The notes: generated by a model not told the origin, from the letters alone. A DNA stretch of 64,000 bases from an uncultured Sphingopyxis sp. (GCF_900078365.1 NZ_LT598653.1:1550001-1614000), one strand, 5' to 3'; shown: positions 42,665-51,354, counted from the stretch's first letter. Translations and numbers: made by a program.

Positions 42665-44641
42665 ATGAGCGGCGGCGAGGAGGATTTCGAGCCGAAGCTC
42701 GGCAAGATGCGGAGCGTGCGCGGCAAGAAGGCGCGCAAATATCTCGGCCGCCTGCTCGCTGCGGGCATCGCTGCGGCGGGCGGGGCACGAGCGGGGCGCA
42801 AAGGCTTCGACGGCAGCCGGATCGGGCGCGGCAGCGCGGCGGGGCGGCTCCTCGCGTCGCGCGGGGCAACCGACCGGTTCACGTCGCGGCGCGTGATCGT
42901 GAAGACGCGGCTGGTGCGGCTCGGCGGCAAGGGGCTCGACGCGGCGCGCGCGCATCTCAAATATATCCAGCGCGACGGCGTCACCCGCGAGGGCGCGCCC
43001 GGGCAATTATATGGGCCGCAGGGCGATGTCGCCGACGGCAGGGACTTCCTCGATCGCGCGACCGGCGATCGCCACCAGTTCCGCTTCATCGTGTCGGCCG
43101 AGGAGGGCGATCTCTACGCCGATCTCAAGCCCTTCGTGCGGCGGCTGATGGCGCAGATGGAGGAGGATCTCGGAACGCGTCTCGATTGGGTCGCGGTCGA
43201 CCATTTCAATACCGGCCACCCGCACAGCCATATCATGCTCCGCGGACGCGACGAGCGCGGCAAGGATCTGATCATCGCCCGCGACTATATCGCGCACGGG
43301 CTGCGGACGCGCGCCAGCGAGATCGCCACGCTCGATCTCGGCCCGAAGACGCAGCTCGAAGTCGAGACACGGATGCGGCGCGACGTCGACGCCGAACGGC
43401 TCACCGACATCGATCGCGACCTGCTGCGCGAAGCCGGGCGCCATCCGCTCGTCATGGCGAAGGACCGCGACCCGGTCATCCAGTCGCTCCGTGCCGGTCG
43501 GCTGCAGAAGCTCGGCGCGATGGGGCTCGCCGACGAGATTGCGCCGGGGCAGTGGCGGCTCGCGGGCGCGATGCGCGAGACGCTCACCGGGCTCGGCGAG
43601 CGCGGCGATATCATTCGCACGATGCAGCGCGAGCTGACCGCGCGGTCGCGCGCGGCGGCGCCGGCGGATCGCGTCATCCACGACCGTCATGCGCCGCTTG
43701 TCGAAGCGCTCGTCGGGCGCGTCGTCGCGCGCGGCCTCGACGACGAACTCGCCGACCGCCATTATCTGATCGTCGATGGTATCGACGGGGCCAGCCACTA
43801 TGTCGCGATCGGCAAGGGCGACGCTGTCGAGACGTTGCCCGAGGGTGCGATCGTCCGGATCGTGCCGACGGCAAGTGCGATGAGCGAGGCCGACCGTACG
43901 ATCGTCGCGGTCGCCGCGGCAAATGAGGGACGGTACGACGCCACGGCGCACCGGCGGTTCGACAGCCATGCGAGCCCGGCGTTTATCGAGGCGCATATCC
44001 GCCGCCTCGAAGCCATGCGGCGCCAGGGTCTGACAGAACGCGCGGCCGACGGCAGCTGGACGATCGCGGCCGACCATACCGAGCGCGCCCGCGCCTATGC
44101 TACAGCCTCGGCGCGCGAGCGCCCGGTGACCGTCGAGCTCTTGTCGCCGGTGCCTGTCGAGCGGCTCGCGCGCGCCGAAGCCCGGACCTGGCTCGACCGC
44201 GAGGCAGCGAGCGGCGGCACCTTGCCGGCGCGCGACAAGGGGTTCGGGCGCGAGGTGCGGACCGCGATGGCGCTGCGCCAGCAATGGCTGATCGACGAAG
44301 AGCTCGCCGATGCCGCGGGCGAGGGAATAGCCTATCGCCGCGGCGCATTGGCGGCGCTGCAGCGGCGCGAATTGTTACGACTGGCGCGGAGCCTCTCGGC
44401 CGAACTCGGCAAGGACTTCGTCGAGGCCCACGAAGGCGAGCGGGTCGATGGCCGGCTCGCGAAACGGATCGATGCCGCCGGCGGGCGCTACGCGCTCGTC
44501 GAGAAGGCCAAGCAATTTTCGCTGGTTCCGTGGAAGCCGGTGCTCGACCGTCATGTCGGCAAGGAGGTCGGCGGCATGGTCCGCGAAAGCGGGATCAGCT
44601 GGACGATCGGACGCGACCGTGGCGGGCCCACGATTAGCTGA
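42665..44641 (+). CDS. VirD2-like relaxase with DUF3363 domain
   Basis: 658 aa. The HUH metal site is HFNTGHPHSHIML, preceded by VSAEEGDLYADLKPFVRRLM and a likely catalytic Tyr in the N-terminal part (AHLKYIQRDG). The C-terminal two thirds match DUF3363 (RHPLVMAKDRDPVIQSLRAG, ASGGTLPARDKGFGREVRTA). It nicks and pilots the element's DNA during conjugation. It is the last transfer gene here; no coupling protein or Trb genes follow, so the element is incomplete or rearranged. Confidence 0.9.
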   Translation: MSGGEEDFEPKLGKMRSVRGKKARKYLGRLLAAGIAAAGGARAGRKGFDGSRIGRGSAAGRLLASRGATDRFTSRRVIVKTRLVRLGGKGLDAARAHLKYIQRDGVTREGAPGQLYGPQGDVADGRDFLDRATGDRHQFRFIVSAEEGDLYADLKPFVRRLMAQMEEDLGTRLDWVAVDHFNTGHPHSHIMLRGRDERGKDLIIARDYIAHGLRTRASEIATLDLGPKTQLEVETRMRRDVDAERLTDIDRDLLREAGRHPLVMAKDRDPVIQSLRAGRLQKLGAMGLADEIAPGQWRLAGAMRETLTGLGERGDIIRTMQRELTARSRAAAPADRVIHDRHAPLVEALVGRVVARGLDDELADRHYLIVDGIDGASHYVAIGKGDAVETLPEGAIVRIVPTASAMSEADRTIVAVAAANEGRYDATAHRRFDSHASPAFIEAHIRRLEAMRRQGLTERAADGSWTIAADHTERARAYATASARERPVTVELLSPVPVERLARAEARTWLDREAASGGTLPARDKGFGREVRTAMALRQQWLIDEELADAAGEGIAYRRGALAALQRRELLRLARSLSAELGKDFVEAHEGERVDGRLAKRIDAAGGRYALVEKAKQFSLVPWKPVLDRHVGKEVGGMVRESGISWTIGRDRGGPTIS

Positions 44642-44928
44642 TCGCGAGCGTCCACAATCCGTTGCGGAACGCCACGAAAGTTGAGCTTGGCGGCAGCGTC
44701 AAATCTCTTGGTTCCGTGACCGAAGTGTCATGCCTATCGGCTGCGCGTCGACTGCGCTCATCCGTCGACAAGGAGGGGGCTCCTCTTCGTTGAAATGAGC
44801 CGGCTGAACATGCGACCCGTTCGGCCGTCACTCGGCGGCACCGTGCTCGGCTTTTCCCGGGACGTTCGCGCGGTGCCGCCGCTTTTCTCGATGGCGCCCG
44901 TGCGGGTCACCTGTTGCCGTGTACTCGC

Positions 44929-45090
44929 CTATGTCGCGCCCTGAGCGGGCAGATGCCGCCGGACGACATCGAGCGCGGACTCAAGCGCTTCGGAGCGGTA
45001 GCCGCCCCCGTCGGCTTGGCGATCGAAAATCCCGTCGGCATCGTCAATCTGGACGAGCACCTCGAGCGCTGCCTGTAATTCTTCGTCCAT
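44929..45090 (-). CDS. Small acidic protein downstream of the endo/exonuclease gene
   Basis: 53 aa, starting MDEELQAALEVLVQIDDADG and ending VVRRHLPAQGAT. It has no cysteine, signal peptide or membrane segment. ATG 45090 is 22 nt after the stop of the nuclease gene on the same strand, so it is likely co-transcribed. Composition and codon use look like a real gene, unlike the Arg-rich shadow frames opposite. Function unknown. Between 44642 and 44928 nothing is seen. Confidence 0.6.
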   Translation of the reverse strand: MDEELQAALEVLVQIDDADGIFDRQADGGGYRSEALESALDVVRRHLPAQGAT

Positions 45091-45112
45091 CAATTATCTC
45101 CAGCGCGTTCCA

Positions 45113-46021
45113 TCAGCGCGTCAGTGCGACCGACACGGGGCAGTGGTCGGAGTAATGCTTCTCATTCGGCGCGTAGCGCGTTTCCGCGAAATCCTTCAGG
45201 TCGCCGCCCGCGCGCTTGTCGAGGACGATATGGTCGATGAAACTGTCGTAGCGCGGATCGCAGCGCGGCGGCGTTCCTTCGTCGGCGAGGCGAAGGTCGG
45301 CATTCGCCGGCTCGCCATCGTCGATCTCCTTCCAGACCGCATCGCCCGGCAGCGCGAGACGGCGGTTCCAGTCGCCGAGCACGGCAAAACGATCGGGTCC
45401 GTTCGCGGCCGCGTCGATCCAGCTTTCGAGTGCCGGGATTTGCTGCAGCAGCACCGGGCAGGCCTTCGCCTCGGCGCCCGAAAAGCATCCCGATTTCAGA
45501 TGGACCGACAGGAGCCGTATCGGCGCTCGCCCGCCTGGCCGCAGCGTGATGTCGACGCCCGACCGGAGCTGCGGATTGCCGAGCATCAGCGAGGTCACGT
45601 CGGCGTGGTGGTCGAACGCGATGTCCTTGCGGATTGCAAAGCCCACCGCCTGCCGGATGACCTGCTGCTCGGGATGGTCGCCGCCGCAGGTTCCGCTTGG
45701 GCTCCCGGGCCGCGCTTCCATGACGATTGTGAAGCGCGCGGGATCGAAGATGCGCGCCGCGGCCTTGGCATTCTCGGCCTCCTGGAATGCGATGACGTCG
45801 GCGTCGAGTCCGTCGACGATCCGGCGCATCGCGGCATAATCTTCGGGCGCCCGCGGCGCGCAGCCGACGCCATCCTTCTCGGCCAGAAATTCGAGGTTCC
45901 AGCTCGCGAGCTTGAGCGGCGCCGCGTGCACCATCCCGATTGCGGCGGGCGGAGCCGGTTGCGGTGCGCATGCGGCAAGCGCGAGGAGGACAGCGAGCGG
46001 AGCGGTGAAGCGATGCGACAT
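45113..46021 (-). CDS. Endonuclease/exonuclease/phosphatase family lipoprotein
   Basis: 302 aa. The N-terminus is a lipoprotein signal with lipobox LAAC (AVLLALAACAPQP). The EEP fold shows KLASWNLEFLAEKDGVGC, VIAFQEAENAKAAARIF, SVHLKSGCFSG, VLGDWNRRLALPGD and SDHCPVSVAL, all metal or phosphate ligands. Being envelope-anchored, it may degrade extracellular nucleic acid or act on phospho-compounds. It follows alkB by 59 nt on the same strand and may belong to the SOS-box operon. The frame is open 20 codons upstream of the chosen Met. Confidence 0.82.
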   Translation of the reverse strand: MSHRFTAPLAVLLALAACAPQPAPPAAIGMVHAAPLKLASWNLEFLAEKDGVGCAPRAPEDYAAMRRIVDGLDADVIAFQEAENAKAAARIFDPARFTIVMEARPGSPSGTCGGDHPEQQVIRQAVGFAIRKDIAFDHHADVTSLMLGNPQLRSGVDITLRPGGRAPIRLLSVHLKSGCFSGAEAKACPVLLQQIPALESWIDAAANGPDRFAVLGDWNRRLALPGDAVWKEIDDGEPANADLRLADEGTPPRCDPRYDSFIDHIVLDKRAGGDLKDFAETRYAPNEKHYSDHCPVSVALTR

Positions 46022-46080
46022 GCGCGGCTTGTGCCGTCGTTGTGCGCCGACATCAATCGCGGCGGACGCAGCTTGTCGCA

Positions 46081-46662
46081 TTATCGGAGACTTCGGAAGG
46101 TGACCGACCAGCGCGGCGCGTCCATCGCGGCGATGCTATGCTCCCAATCGTCGCGAACCTCGCCTTGCATATGGTAGATCGAGCGCGGCGCGAGATCGGC
46201 GGTCGCACGGTCGAACCCGGCTTCGCGGCGCCGCCGGAAGCGCATCGTCGCCGGTGCGCCCAGCGAAACGCCGATCACATGTTCGAAGACCGGGCGGTCC
46301 TTGTGCCAGCCGATGCCGGCGCCGGCCCCATATTCGATGACGAGGGCCTGTTCGAGGGCTTCGGCTTCGATGCCGGCGAAAGCGGCGGCGCGGTCGCGAA
46401 GCGGGTCGAGCCAGCCCGGTATCGGCTCGCCCGGTGCGAAGCGCCCGGTCTGGAAATCATAGGTCCAGCCGAACGAACGCGTCAGCCTTTTGCCTTCCCA
46501 TTGCTGGAACTGGAACGGGGTGAGGCCCGCGGTCTCGATCTGCGCGATCAGCGCATGCTCTTCGCGGGCGTCGATCAGCGCGTCGCGATAAGCGAGGCCG
46601 GGCAGGAGCGGGGCGCCGAACAGATCGGCCTGGCGCGCGCACGCCGCTGCGCGAGCGGTCAC
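46081..46662 (-). CDS. alkB: AlkB-type 2-oxoglutarate-dependent DNA/RNA demethylase
   Basis: 193 aa. The Fe(II) ligands are in GIGWHKDRPVFEHV and a later His in SIYHMQGEVRDDWEHSI, with the 2-oxoglutarate Arg in APRWSVTFRSLR. The nucleotide-lid region contains GKRLTRSFGWTYDFQTG. It reverses alkylation damage such as 1-methyladenine. The start overlaps the stop of the YedK-like gene by 4 nt, placing it under the SOS-box promoter. Confidence 0.85.
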   Translation of the reverse strand: MTARAAACARQADLFGAPLLPGLAYRDALIDAREEHALIAQIETAGLTPFQFQQWEGKRLTRSFGWTYDFQTGRFAPGEPIPGWLDPLRDRAAAFAGIEAEALEQALVIEYGAGAGIGWHKDRPVFEHVIGVSLGAPATMRFRRRREAGFDRATADLAPRSIYHMQGEVRDDWEHSIAAMDAPRWSVTFRSLR

Positions 46663-47171
46663 AGCGGCAGCGCGGCCTGCGCGCGAAGCGGCTCGACGAA
46701 CAGGCTGTGTTTCGGGGGCGGCGCGAACAATGTCTCATTCGGGAGCGTCCCATCGAGCCAGTGCATGACATCGCGTCGCTCGACGATGACCCCGTGGCGC
46801 GACTGATACGGGCTGACGTCGGGACCCGCGTCGATCGTGAGAATACGGTAGGAGAGCGGCCAGTCGGCGAGCGGCGGATCCCAGATCGCCGCGAGATAGA
46901 AGAAGTTGCCGCTGTCGAGCGTCACCCGGTATCTTTTGTCGTCGGTGCCCATGCGGAATTCCGATGCGGGGATCAGGCAGCGGCGATTGGGGAAGGCGCG
47001 GCCTTCGGACCGGACGAAGCGATAGTTGATCCCGTCGCTGAAACGCGGGTCGGAACCCCAGACGGCGTTGACCATTTCGATCTCGGTCATATCGTCGGGA
47101 TTGCGCCGGACGAGCGCGCGCGCCGCGTCGCTCGCGGCGTCGGGATCGAAAGGGGTTGGCGCCGTACCCAT
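46659..47171 (-). CDS. SOS response-associated peptidase (YedK/HMCES) paralogue lacking the N-terminal cysteine
   Basis: 170 aa beginning MGTAPTPFDPDAASDAARAL. Family members start Met-Cys, and after Met removal Cys2 bonds to abasic sites; here that Cys is absent. Other core residues remain: the Asn of INYRFVRSEGR, the Glu of RRCLIPASEF and the His of QSRHGVIV. It could bind but not covalently trap abasic DNA, or its true start could be non-standard. It lies 6 nt downstream of a perfect SOS box, heads the operon with alkB, and is divergent from a normal YedK gene. Confidence 0.78.
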   Translation of the reverse strand: MGTAPTPFDPDAASDAARALVRRNPDDMTEIEMVNAVWGSDPRFSDGINYRFVRSEGRAFPNRRCLIPASEFRMGTDDKRYRVTLDSGNFFYLAAIWDPPLADWPLSYRILTIDAGPDVSPYQSRHGVIVERRDVMHWLDGTLPNETLFAPPPKHSLFVEPLRAQAALPL

Positions 47172-47176
47172 GGATA

Positions 47177-47191
47177 GAACATAATGGGAAC
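47177..47191. promoter_or_regulatory. LexA (SOS) box shared by divergent yedK-like genes
   Basis: GAAC-ATAATGG-GAAC, read on the other strand as GTTC-N7-GTTC, is a perfect match to the alphaproteobacterial LexA site. It lies 6 nt from the minus-strand ATG (47171) and 36 nt from the plus-strand ATG (47227), in a gap of only 55 nt, so one repressor could silence both directions. Confidence 0.85.
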
Positions 47192-47226
47192 GAAGATGAG
47201 TCGCAAGAGCCAGGAGAGTGCGGCCG

Positions 47227-47844
47227 ATGTGCAATGATTACCGGCTCGAGGTCGATATCGCGTCGATCGCCGAGGACTTCGACGATCTCCAGATCAAGAT
47301 CGACATGCCCGAGGGCGCACCGAACGTTGCGGCGCGCGAGGACATCAAGATCACCGACATGGCGCCGATCGTGCGGAGTAGCGAGGGCGCCGCGCTCGGC
47401 GAGCTGGTCAACCGGCGCTGGAGTTGGCCGGGGCCGACCGGCAAACCCGTCTATAATTTCCGCTCCGAGGGGCGCGATTTCTCGTCGCATCGCTGCCTGA
47501 TACTATGCGACGGCTTCTATGAGTTCACCGATCCGGCGGACAAGGCGCAGAAACGCCTCGATAAATGGCTCTTCACGATGAAGGATCATCGCTGGTTCTG
47601 CATGGCGGGCATCTGGCGCGAATATGACGGCGGTGAGGCGTTCACGCTGCTGACGATGGACGCCGGACCCGATATCGCGCCCTATCATCACCGGCAGATC
47701 ATCCCGCTTGCGCGCGACCGCTGGGCCGACTGGCTCGATCCGCGCGTCCCGGCGGCTGAGGTGCTCGGTTGGTTGCCAGAGGGCAGCCTCGAGGTCACGC
47801 AGGTTTTCGGTCAGCCGCCGGCGCAAGGTGCGCTGGCGCTATGA
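47227..47844 (+). CDS. yedK: SOS response-associated peptidase YedK (HMCES family)
   Basis: 205 aa. Met-Cys-Asn-Asp at the N-terminus supplies the Cys2 that cross-links to abasic sites in single-stranded DNA. The remaining catalytic set is present: Asn in VYNFRSEGRDF, Glu in CDGFYEFTD and His in APYHHRQIIPL. ATG 47227 is required to place Cys at position 2. Its stop overlaps the next gene's start (ATGA), tying the DUF1810-Arr fusion to the same SOS-controlled transcript. Confidence 0.9.
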   Translation: MCNDYRLEVDIASIAEDFDDLQIKIDMPEGAPNVAAREDIKITDMAPIVRSSEGAALGELVNRRWSWPGPTGKPVYNFRSEGRDFSSHRCLILCDGFYEFTDPADKAQKRLDKWLFTMKDHRWFCMAGIWREYDGGEAFTLLTMDAGPDIAPYHHRQIIPLARDRWADWLDPRVPAAEVLGWLPEGSLEVTQVFGQPPAQGALAL

Positions 47845-48689
47845 GCAGTGGGCCGGAGCTCGAACGCTTCGTCGCGGCGCAGGATCGGGTCTATTCGCGC
47901 GCGCTCGATGAAATACGACGCGGGGCCAAGCGGTCGCACTGGATGTGGTTCATCTTCCCGCAGCTCGCGGGCCTCGGTCGAAGCGCGATGGCGCAGCATT
48001 ACGCGATCGCCGATCTAGGCGAGGCGCAGGCCTATCTCGCGCATCCATTGCTCGGAGCGCGTTATCTCGAATGTGTTGAAGCCCTGCAGGACCTCGAACG
48101 GAGCGATCCGGTCGCGGTGTTTGGTGCGGTTGACGCGGTGAAGCTTCGCTCTTCGCTGACTTTGTTCGAGTTGGCTGGCGGTTCGCCGTTGTTCGGAGCG
48201 GCTCTTGCGCGCTGGTTTGACGGAGAGCGCGACGAGCAGACGCTCGAGCTATCGAGTTGTAGGGGCAGGGAAGACGTACTGGACGAAGGGCCGTTCTTTC
48301 ACGGCACAATCGCGGAGTTGCGCGTGGGCGATTTCCTGAGCGCGGGATATCGGTCGAACTATCGCCCCGAAGTGGTGATGAACCACATCTACTTCACTGC
48401 TCTCGTTGACGGTGCGGGTCTCGCTGCTGAAATTGCGGCGGAACTCGCCAAAAGCAGCGCAGTCCCGCGTGTTTATTCGGTAGAACCGACCGGGCCGTTC
48501 GAGAACGATCCAAACGTGACCGACAAGAAATTTCCCGGCAATCCCACCCGGTCGTATCGCAGCAGCGCACCGCTCAAAGTTACTGGCGAAATCACGGATT
48601 GGGCCAGGTTGACGCCCGAAGCGCTACAGATGTGGAGAGAGAGACTGACCGTGCTGCGGTCAGATAAAGGTGGCGAAATTATCAATTGA
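47841..48689 (+). CDS. DUF1810-rifampin ADP-ribosyltransferase (Arr) fusion protein
   Basis: 282 aa. Residues 1-135 are a DUF1810 domain (LERFVAAQDRVYSRALDEIR, RSHWMWFIFPQLAGLG). Residues about 150-282 are an Arr domain: LDEGPFFHGTIAELRVGDFL with the NAD-binding His, SNYRPEVVMNHIYFTAL, and EPTGPFENDPNVTDKKFPGN with the key Asp, then PTRSYRSSAPLKV. Arr enzymes inactivate rifamycins by ADP-ribosylation. The Arr part begins almost exactly where stand-alone Arr proteins begin, so two whole domains are joined. It is translationally coupled to yedK under a LexA box. The native substrate need not be rifampin. Confidence 0.88.
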   Translation: MSSGPELERFVAAQDRVYSRALDEIRRGAKRSHWMWFIFPQLAGLGRSAMAQHYAIADLGEAQAYLAHPLLGARYLECVEALQDLERSDPVAVFGAVDAVKLRSSLTLFELAGGSPLFGAALARWFDGERDEQTLELSSCRGREDVLDEGPFFHGTIAELRVGDFLSAGYRSNYRPEVVMNHIYFTALVDGAGLAAEIAAELAKSSAVPRVYSVEPTGPFENDPNVTDKKFPGNPTRSYRSSAPLKVTGEITDWARLTPEALQMWRERLTVLRSDKGGEIIN

Positions 48690-48713
48690 TGCGCGGCGAC
48701 ACCCATGTTGTGT

Positions 48714-49502
48714 TCAAGGCACACCCGGGTCGCTTGAAAGGGACAGACAGCCCGGCAGACCCGCCAAGTCGGCGGGCGTGACAACCGGCTCGTTCCGATC
48801 CTTGCGTTCCGAATAGCGGTCGACGAGCTGGCCGGCATGACCGCGCGTAAGGACAGTGAAGCGCACCAGTTCTTCGGCGACATCGACGATCCGGTCATAG
48901 TAGCTCGATGGCAGCATGCGGCCGGCCTCATCGAACTCCGCATAAGCCTTGGCGACGCTTGATTGGTTGGGGATGGTGATCATTCGCATCCAGCGGCCGA
49001 GAATACGCAGCGTGTTGACGCTGTTGAACGACTGCGATCCCGCCGAGACTTGCATGACCGCGAGCGTGCGGCCTTGGGTCGGACGGAGTCCCTTATAGGC
49101 GAGCGGCAGATGATCGACCTGCGCCTTCATGATGCCTGTGATCTGTCCATGCCGCTCGGGGCTGCACCAGACCTGGCCTTCGGACCAGATGGAATGCTGT
49201 CTCAGTTCCTCGACCGCCGGATGATCATCGTCGGCGATCTGGTCGGGAAGGGGAAGGTCGGATGGATCGAAGATCCGCGTCTCGCAGCCGAAGAGCTGGA
49301 GCAAGCGCGCCGTCTCCTCGACGACGAGCCGCGAATAGGAGCGTTCGCGCAAGCTGCCGTAGAGCAAGAGTATGCGCGGCGCCGGATCGAGCGGACCGAG
49401 GCCCAGCGCCGGCTGCGATCGGATATATTCGGGGCTCAGCGCCGGAAGGTGCTCGGGATCGGCCAGCGTGCGCAAACGGGAAAAGATCGGAGTGGTCATC
49501 AA
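48714..49502 (-). CDS. arsH: Organoarsenical oxidase ArsH (NADPH-dependent FMN reductase family)
   Basis: 262 aa. Flavodoxin-like phosphate loop LLYGSLRERSYSRLVVEE and the ArsH signature region CSPERHGQITGIMKAQVDHL, with LAVMQVSAGSQSFNSVNTLR. ArsH oxidises trivalent organoarsenicals. Last gene of arsR-arsC-arsB-arsH, 2 nt after the arsB stop. It converges on the DUF1810-Arr gene. Confidence 0.92.
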   Translation of the reverse strand: MMTTPIFSRLRTLADPEHLPALSPEYIRSQPALGLGPLDPAPRILLLYGSLRERSYSRLVVEETARLLQLFGCETRIFDPSDLPLPDQIADDDHPAVEELRQHSIWSEGQVWCSPERHGQITGIMKAQVDHLPLAYKGLRPTQGRTLAVMQVSAGSQSFNSVNTLRILGRWMRMITIPNQSSVAKAYAEFDEAGRMLPSSYYDRIVDVAEELVRFTVLTRGHAGQLVDRYSERKDRNEPVVTPADLAGLPGCLSLSSDPGVP

Positions 49503-49504
49503 AA

Positions 49505-50569
49505 TCAGTCTTTCGCGGGCGTGGACGCCGGAAACCAGCGGCGTCCGAACCAGAAGGCAACGCTCACCAACAGGATGAGCACGGGGACTTCGACGAGCGG
49601 GCCGATGACCGCTGCGAACGCGACCGGCGAGGCGAGCCCGAAGGCAGCGATGGCGACCGCGATCGCGAGTTCGAAATTATTGCCCGCCGCGGTGAAAGCG
49701 ACTGCTGTTGTGCGAGGATAGTCGGCTTCGATCAGTTTACCCATCCAGAAGCTGATGATGAACTGGACGATGAAATAGATGGTGAGCGGGATCGCGATCA
49801 GGATGACGTCGCCGGGAATGCTGACGATCTCGCCGCCCTTGAGGCTGAACATCGCAACGATCGTGAAGAGCAATGCGATGAGCGTGATCGGCGCGATCTT
49901 CGGCAGGAAGCGTGTCTCGTACCAGTCGTTGCCCTTGGCGCTGGCGAGCCATTTGCGGGTGAGATATCCGGCTACGAACGGTATTCCGAGATAGATGAGC
50001 ACCGCCTCGGCAACGGTCCAGAAGCTCACGTCGATGATGCTGCCTTCGAGCCCGAAGAGCGGCGGGAGCACAGTCAGGAAGAACCAAGCATAGACGCTGA
50101 AGAACAGGATCTGGAAGATCGAGTTGAAGGCAACGAGCGCGGCGACATATTGATTGTCGCCCTTTGCGAGCTGGTTCCAGACGATCACCATCGCGATGCA
50201 GCGCGCGAGGCCGATCAGGATCAGGCCCGTCATATATTCGGGCCGGTCCGACAGGAAGGTCACCGCGAGCGCGAACATCAGCACCGGACCGATGATCCAG
50301 TTCTGGATCAGCGAGATGGCGAGAACCCTTTTGTCCTCGAACACCCGCGGCAATTCCTCGTAGCGAACACGCGCGAGCGGCGGATACATCATCAGGATGA
50401 GGCCGATCGCGATCGGGATGTTGGTCGATCCCCAGGAGAGGCGGTCGATCGCGTCCGGCAGGCCCGTGAACACCGAGCCCAGCAGGACGCCGAGCGCCAT
50501 CGCGAGAAAGATCCACAGGGTGAGATAGCGATCGAGGAACGACAGGCGTTCGCGCTTTGGGTGCGTCAT
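49505..50569 (-). CDS. arsB: Arsenite efflux transporter, ACR3 family
   Basis: 354 aa with about ten membrane segments. ACR3 markers are TLWIFLAMALGVLLGS at the N-terminus, IGLARCIAMVIVWNQLAKGD with the essential Cys, and FTAAGNNFELAIAVAIAAFG. It exports arsenite at the inner membrane. It sits between arsC (11 nt) and arsH (2 nt). Confidence 0.94.
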   Translation of the reverse strand: MTHPKRERLSFLDRYLTLWIFLAMALGVLLGSVFTGLPDAIDRLSWGSTNIPIAIGLILMMYPPLARVRYEELPRVFEDKRVLAISLIQNWIIGPVLMFALAVTFLSDRPEYMTGLILIGLARCIAMVIVWNQLAKGDNQYVAALVAFNSIFQILFFSVYAWFFLTVLPPLFGLEGSIIDVSFWTVAEAVLIYLGIPFVAGYLTRKWLASAKGNDWYETRFLPKIAPITLIALLFTIVAMFSLKGGEIVSIPGDVILIAIPLTIYFIVQFIISFWMGKLIEADYPRTTAVAFTAAGNNFELAIAVAIAAFGLASPVAFAAVIGPLVEVPVLILLVSVAFWFGRRWFPASTPAKD

Positions 50570-50580
50570 CGACTATCTCG

Positions 50581-51009
50581 TCAGGCGCCGACGCGGTTGC
50601 CGGCGTCGTCGACGACCTCTTCGCCGTCCTCTTTCGCGAAAGCGCCGCGCTGGCGCGCCGGGATCAGGTCGAGCACGACTTCGGACGGGCGACAGAGCTT
50701 CACACCCAGCGGCGACACGACCAGCGGGCGGTTTATGAGGATCGGATGCGCCATCATCGCGTCGATCAGTTGATCGTCGGTGAGCTCCGGGCGCTCCAGT
50801 CCGAGTTTGGCATATGGCGTGCCCTTTTCGCGCAGCAGATCGCGCGGCGTGATTCCGGCTCGCTCGATCAGCTGCACGAGCAATCCCCGCGTCGGCGGGG
50901 TCTTCAGATACTCGACGATATGGGGTTCAACTCCCGCATTGCGGATCATCGCGAGCGCATTGCGCGACGTCCCGCATTCGGGATTGTGATAGATGATGAT
51001 GTCGGTCAT
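50581..51009 (-). CDS. arsC: Arsenate reductase (glutaredoxin-coupled)
   Basis: 142 aa. The active-site motif is IIYHNPECGTSRNALAMI, with Cys in the CGTSR loop, and the downstream RPLVVSPLGVKLCRPSE carries the arsenate-binding Arg. It reduces arsenate to arsenite using glutathione and glutaredoxin. The start MTDIIIYHN lies 13 nt after the arsR stop; a second in-frame Met at 51036 would overlap arsR. Confidence 0.93.
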   Translation of the reverse strand: MTDIIIYHNPECGTSRNALAMIRNAGVEPHIVEYLKTPPTRGLLVQLIERAGITPRDLLREKGTPYAKLGLERPELTDDQLIDAMMAHPILINRPLVVSPLGVKLCRPSEVVLDLIPARQRGAFAKEDGEEVVDDAGNRVGA

Positions 51010-51022
51010 TCGTTGATTTCCG

Positions 51023-51352
51023 TCAGCAGCAGGCAAGTTCTGCGAGCAGCGGCTCGCACAGCTCGGCGCGGCCCTGGCAGCAGTCCTTCGCGAGAAAGAG
51101 CATCAGACCCTTCAACGCGTCGATCTCCGCGCGTTGAATGAACTGCCGCCCGCGCTTCTCCGATTTGACCAACCCCGCCTTTGCCAAGACCGCGAGATGT
51201 GTGGAAAACGTGCTTTGCGTCAGTCCCGAAGCATCGACGAGCTGCCCGGTCGATAGCCCTTCGGGCTCGTGCTGGACCAGCAAGCGGAAAGCTTCGAGCC
51301 GGGTCGGGTGTGCCAGTGCGGCGAGCGCTGTAAGGGCGGTGTCGGTATTCAT
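51023..51352 (-). CDS. arsR: ArsR-family metalloregulatory repressor
   Basis: 109 aa winged helix: ALTALAALAHPTRLEAFRLL, DASGLTQSTFSTHLAVL. A C-terminal cysteine set (DCCQGRAELCEPLLAELACC) resembles the As(III) sites at the C-terminus of several proteobacterial ArsR proteins. It represses the arsRCBH operon until arsenite binds. Two matching dyads lie directly upstream. Confidence 0.92.
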   Translation of the reverse strand: MNTDTALTALAALAHPTRLEAFRLLVQHEPEGLSTGQLVDASGLTQSTFSTHLAVLAKAGLVKSEKRGRQFIQRAEIDALKGLMLFLAKDCCQGRAELCEPLLAELACC

Positions 51353-51354
51353 GC

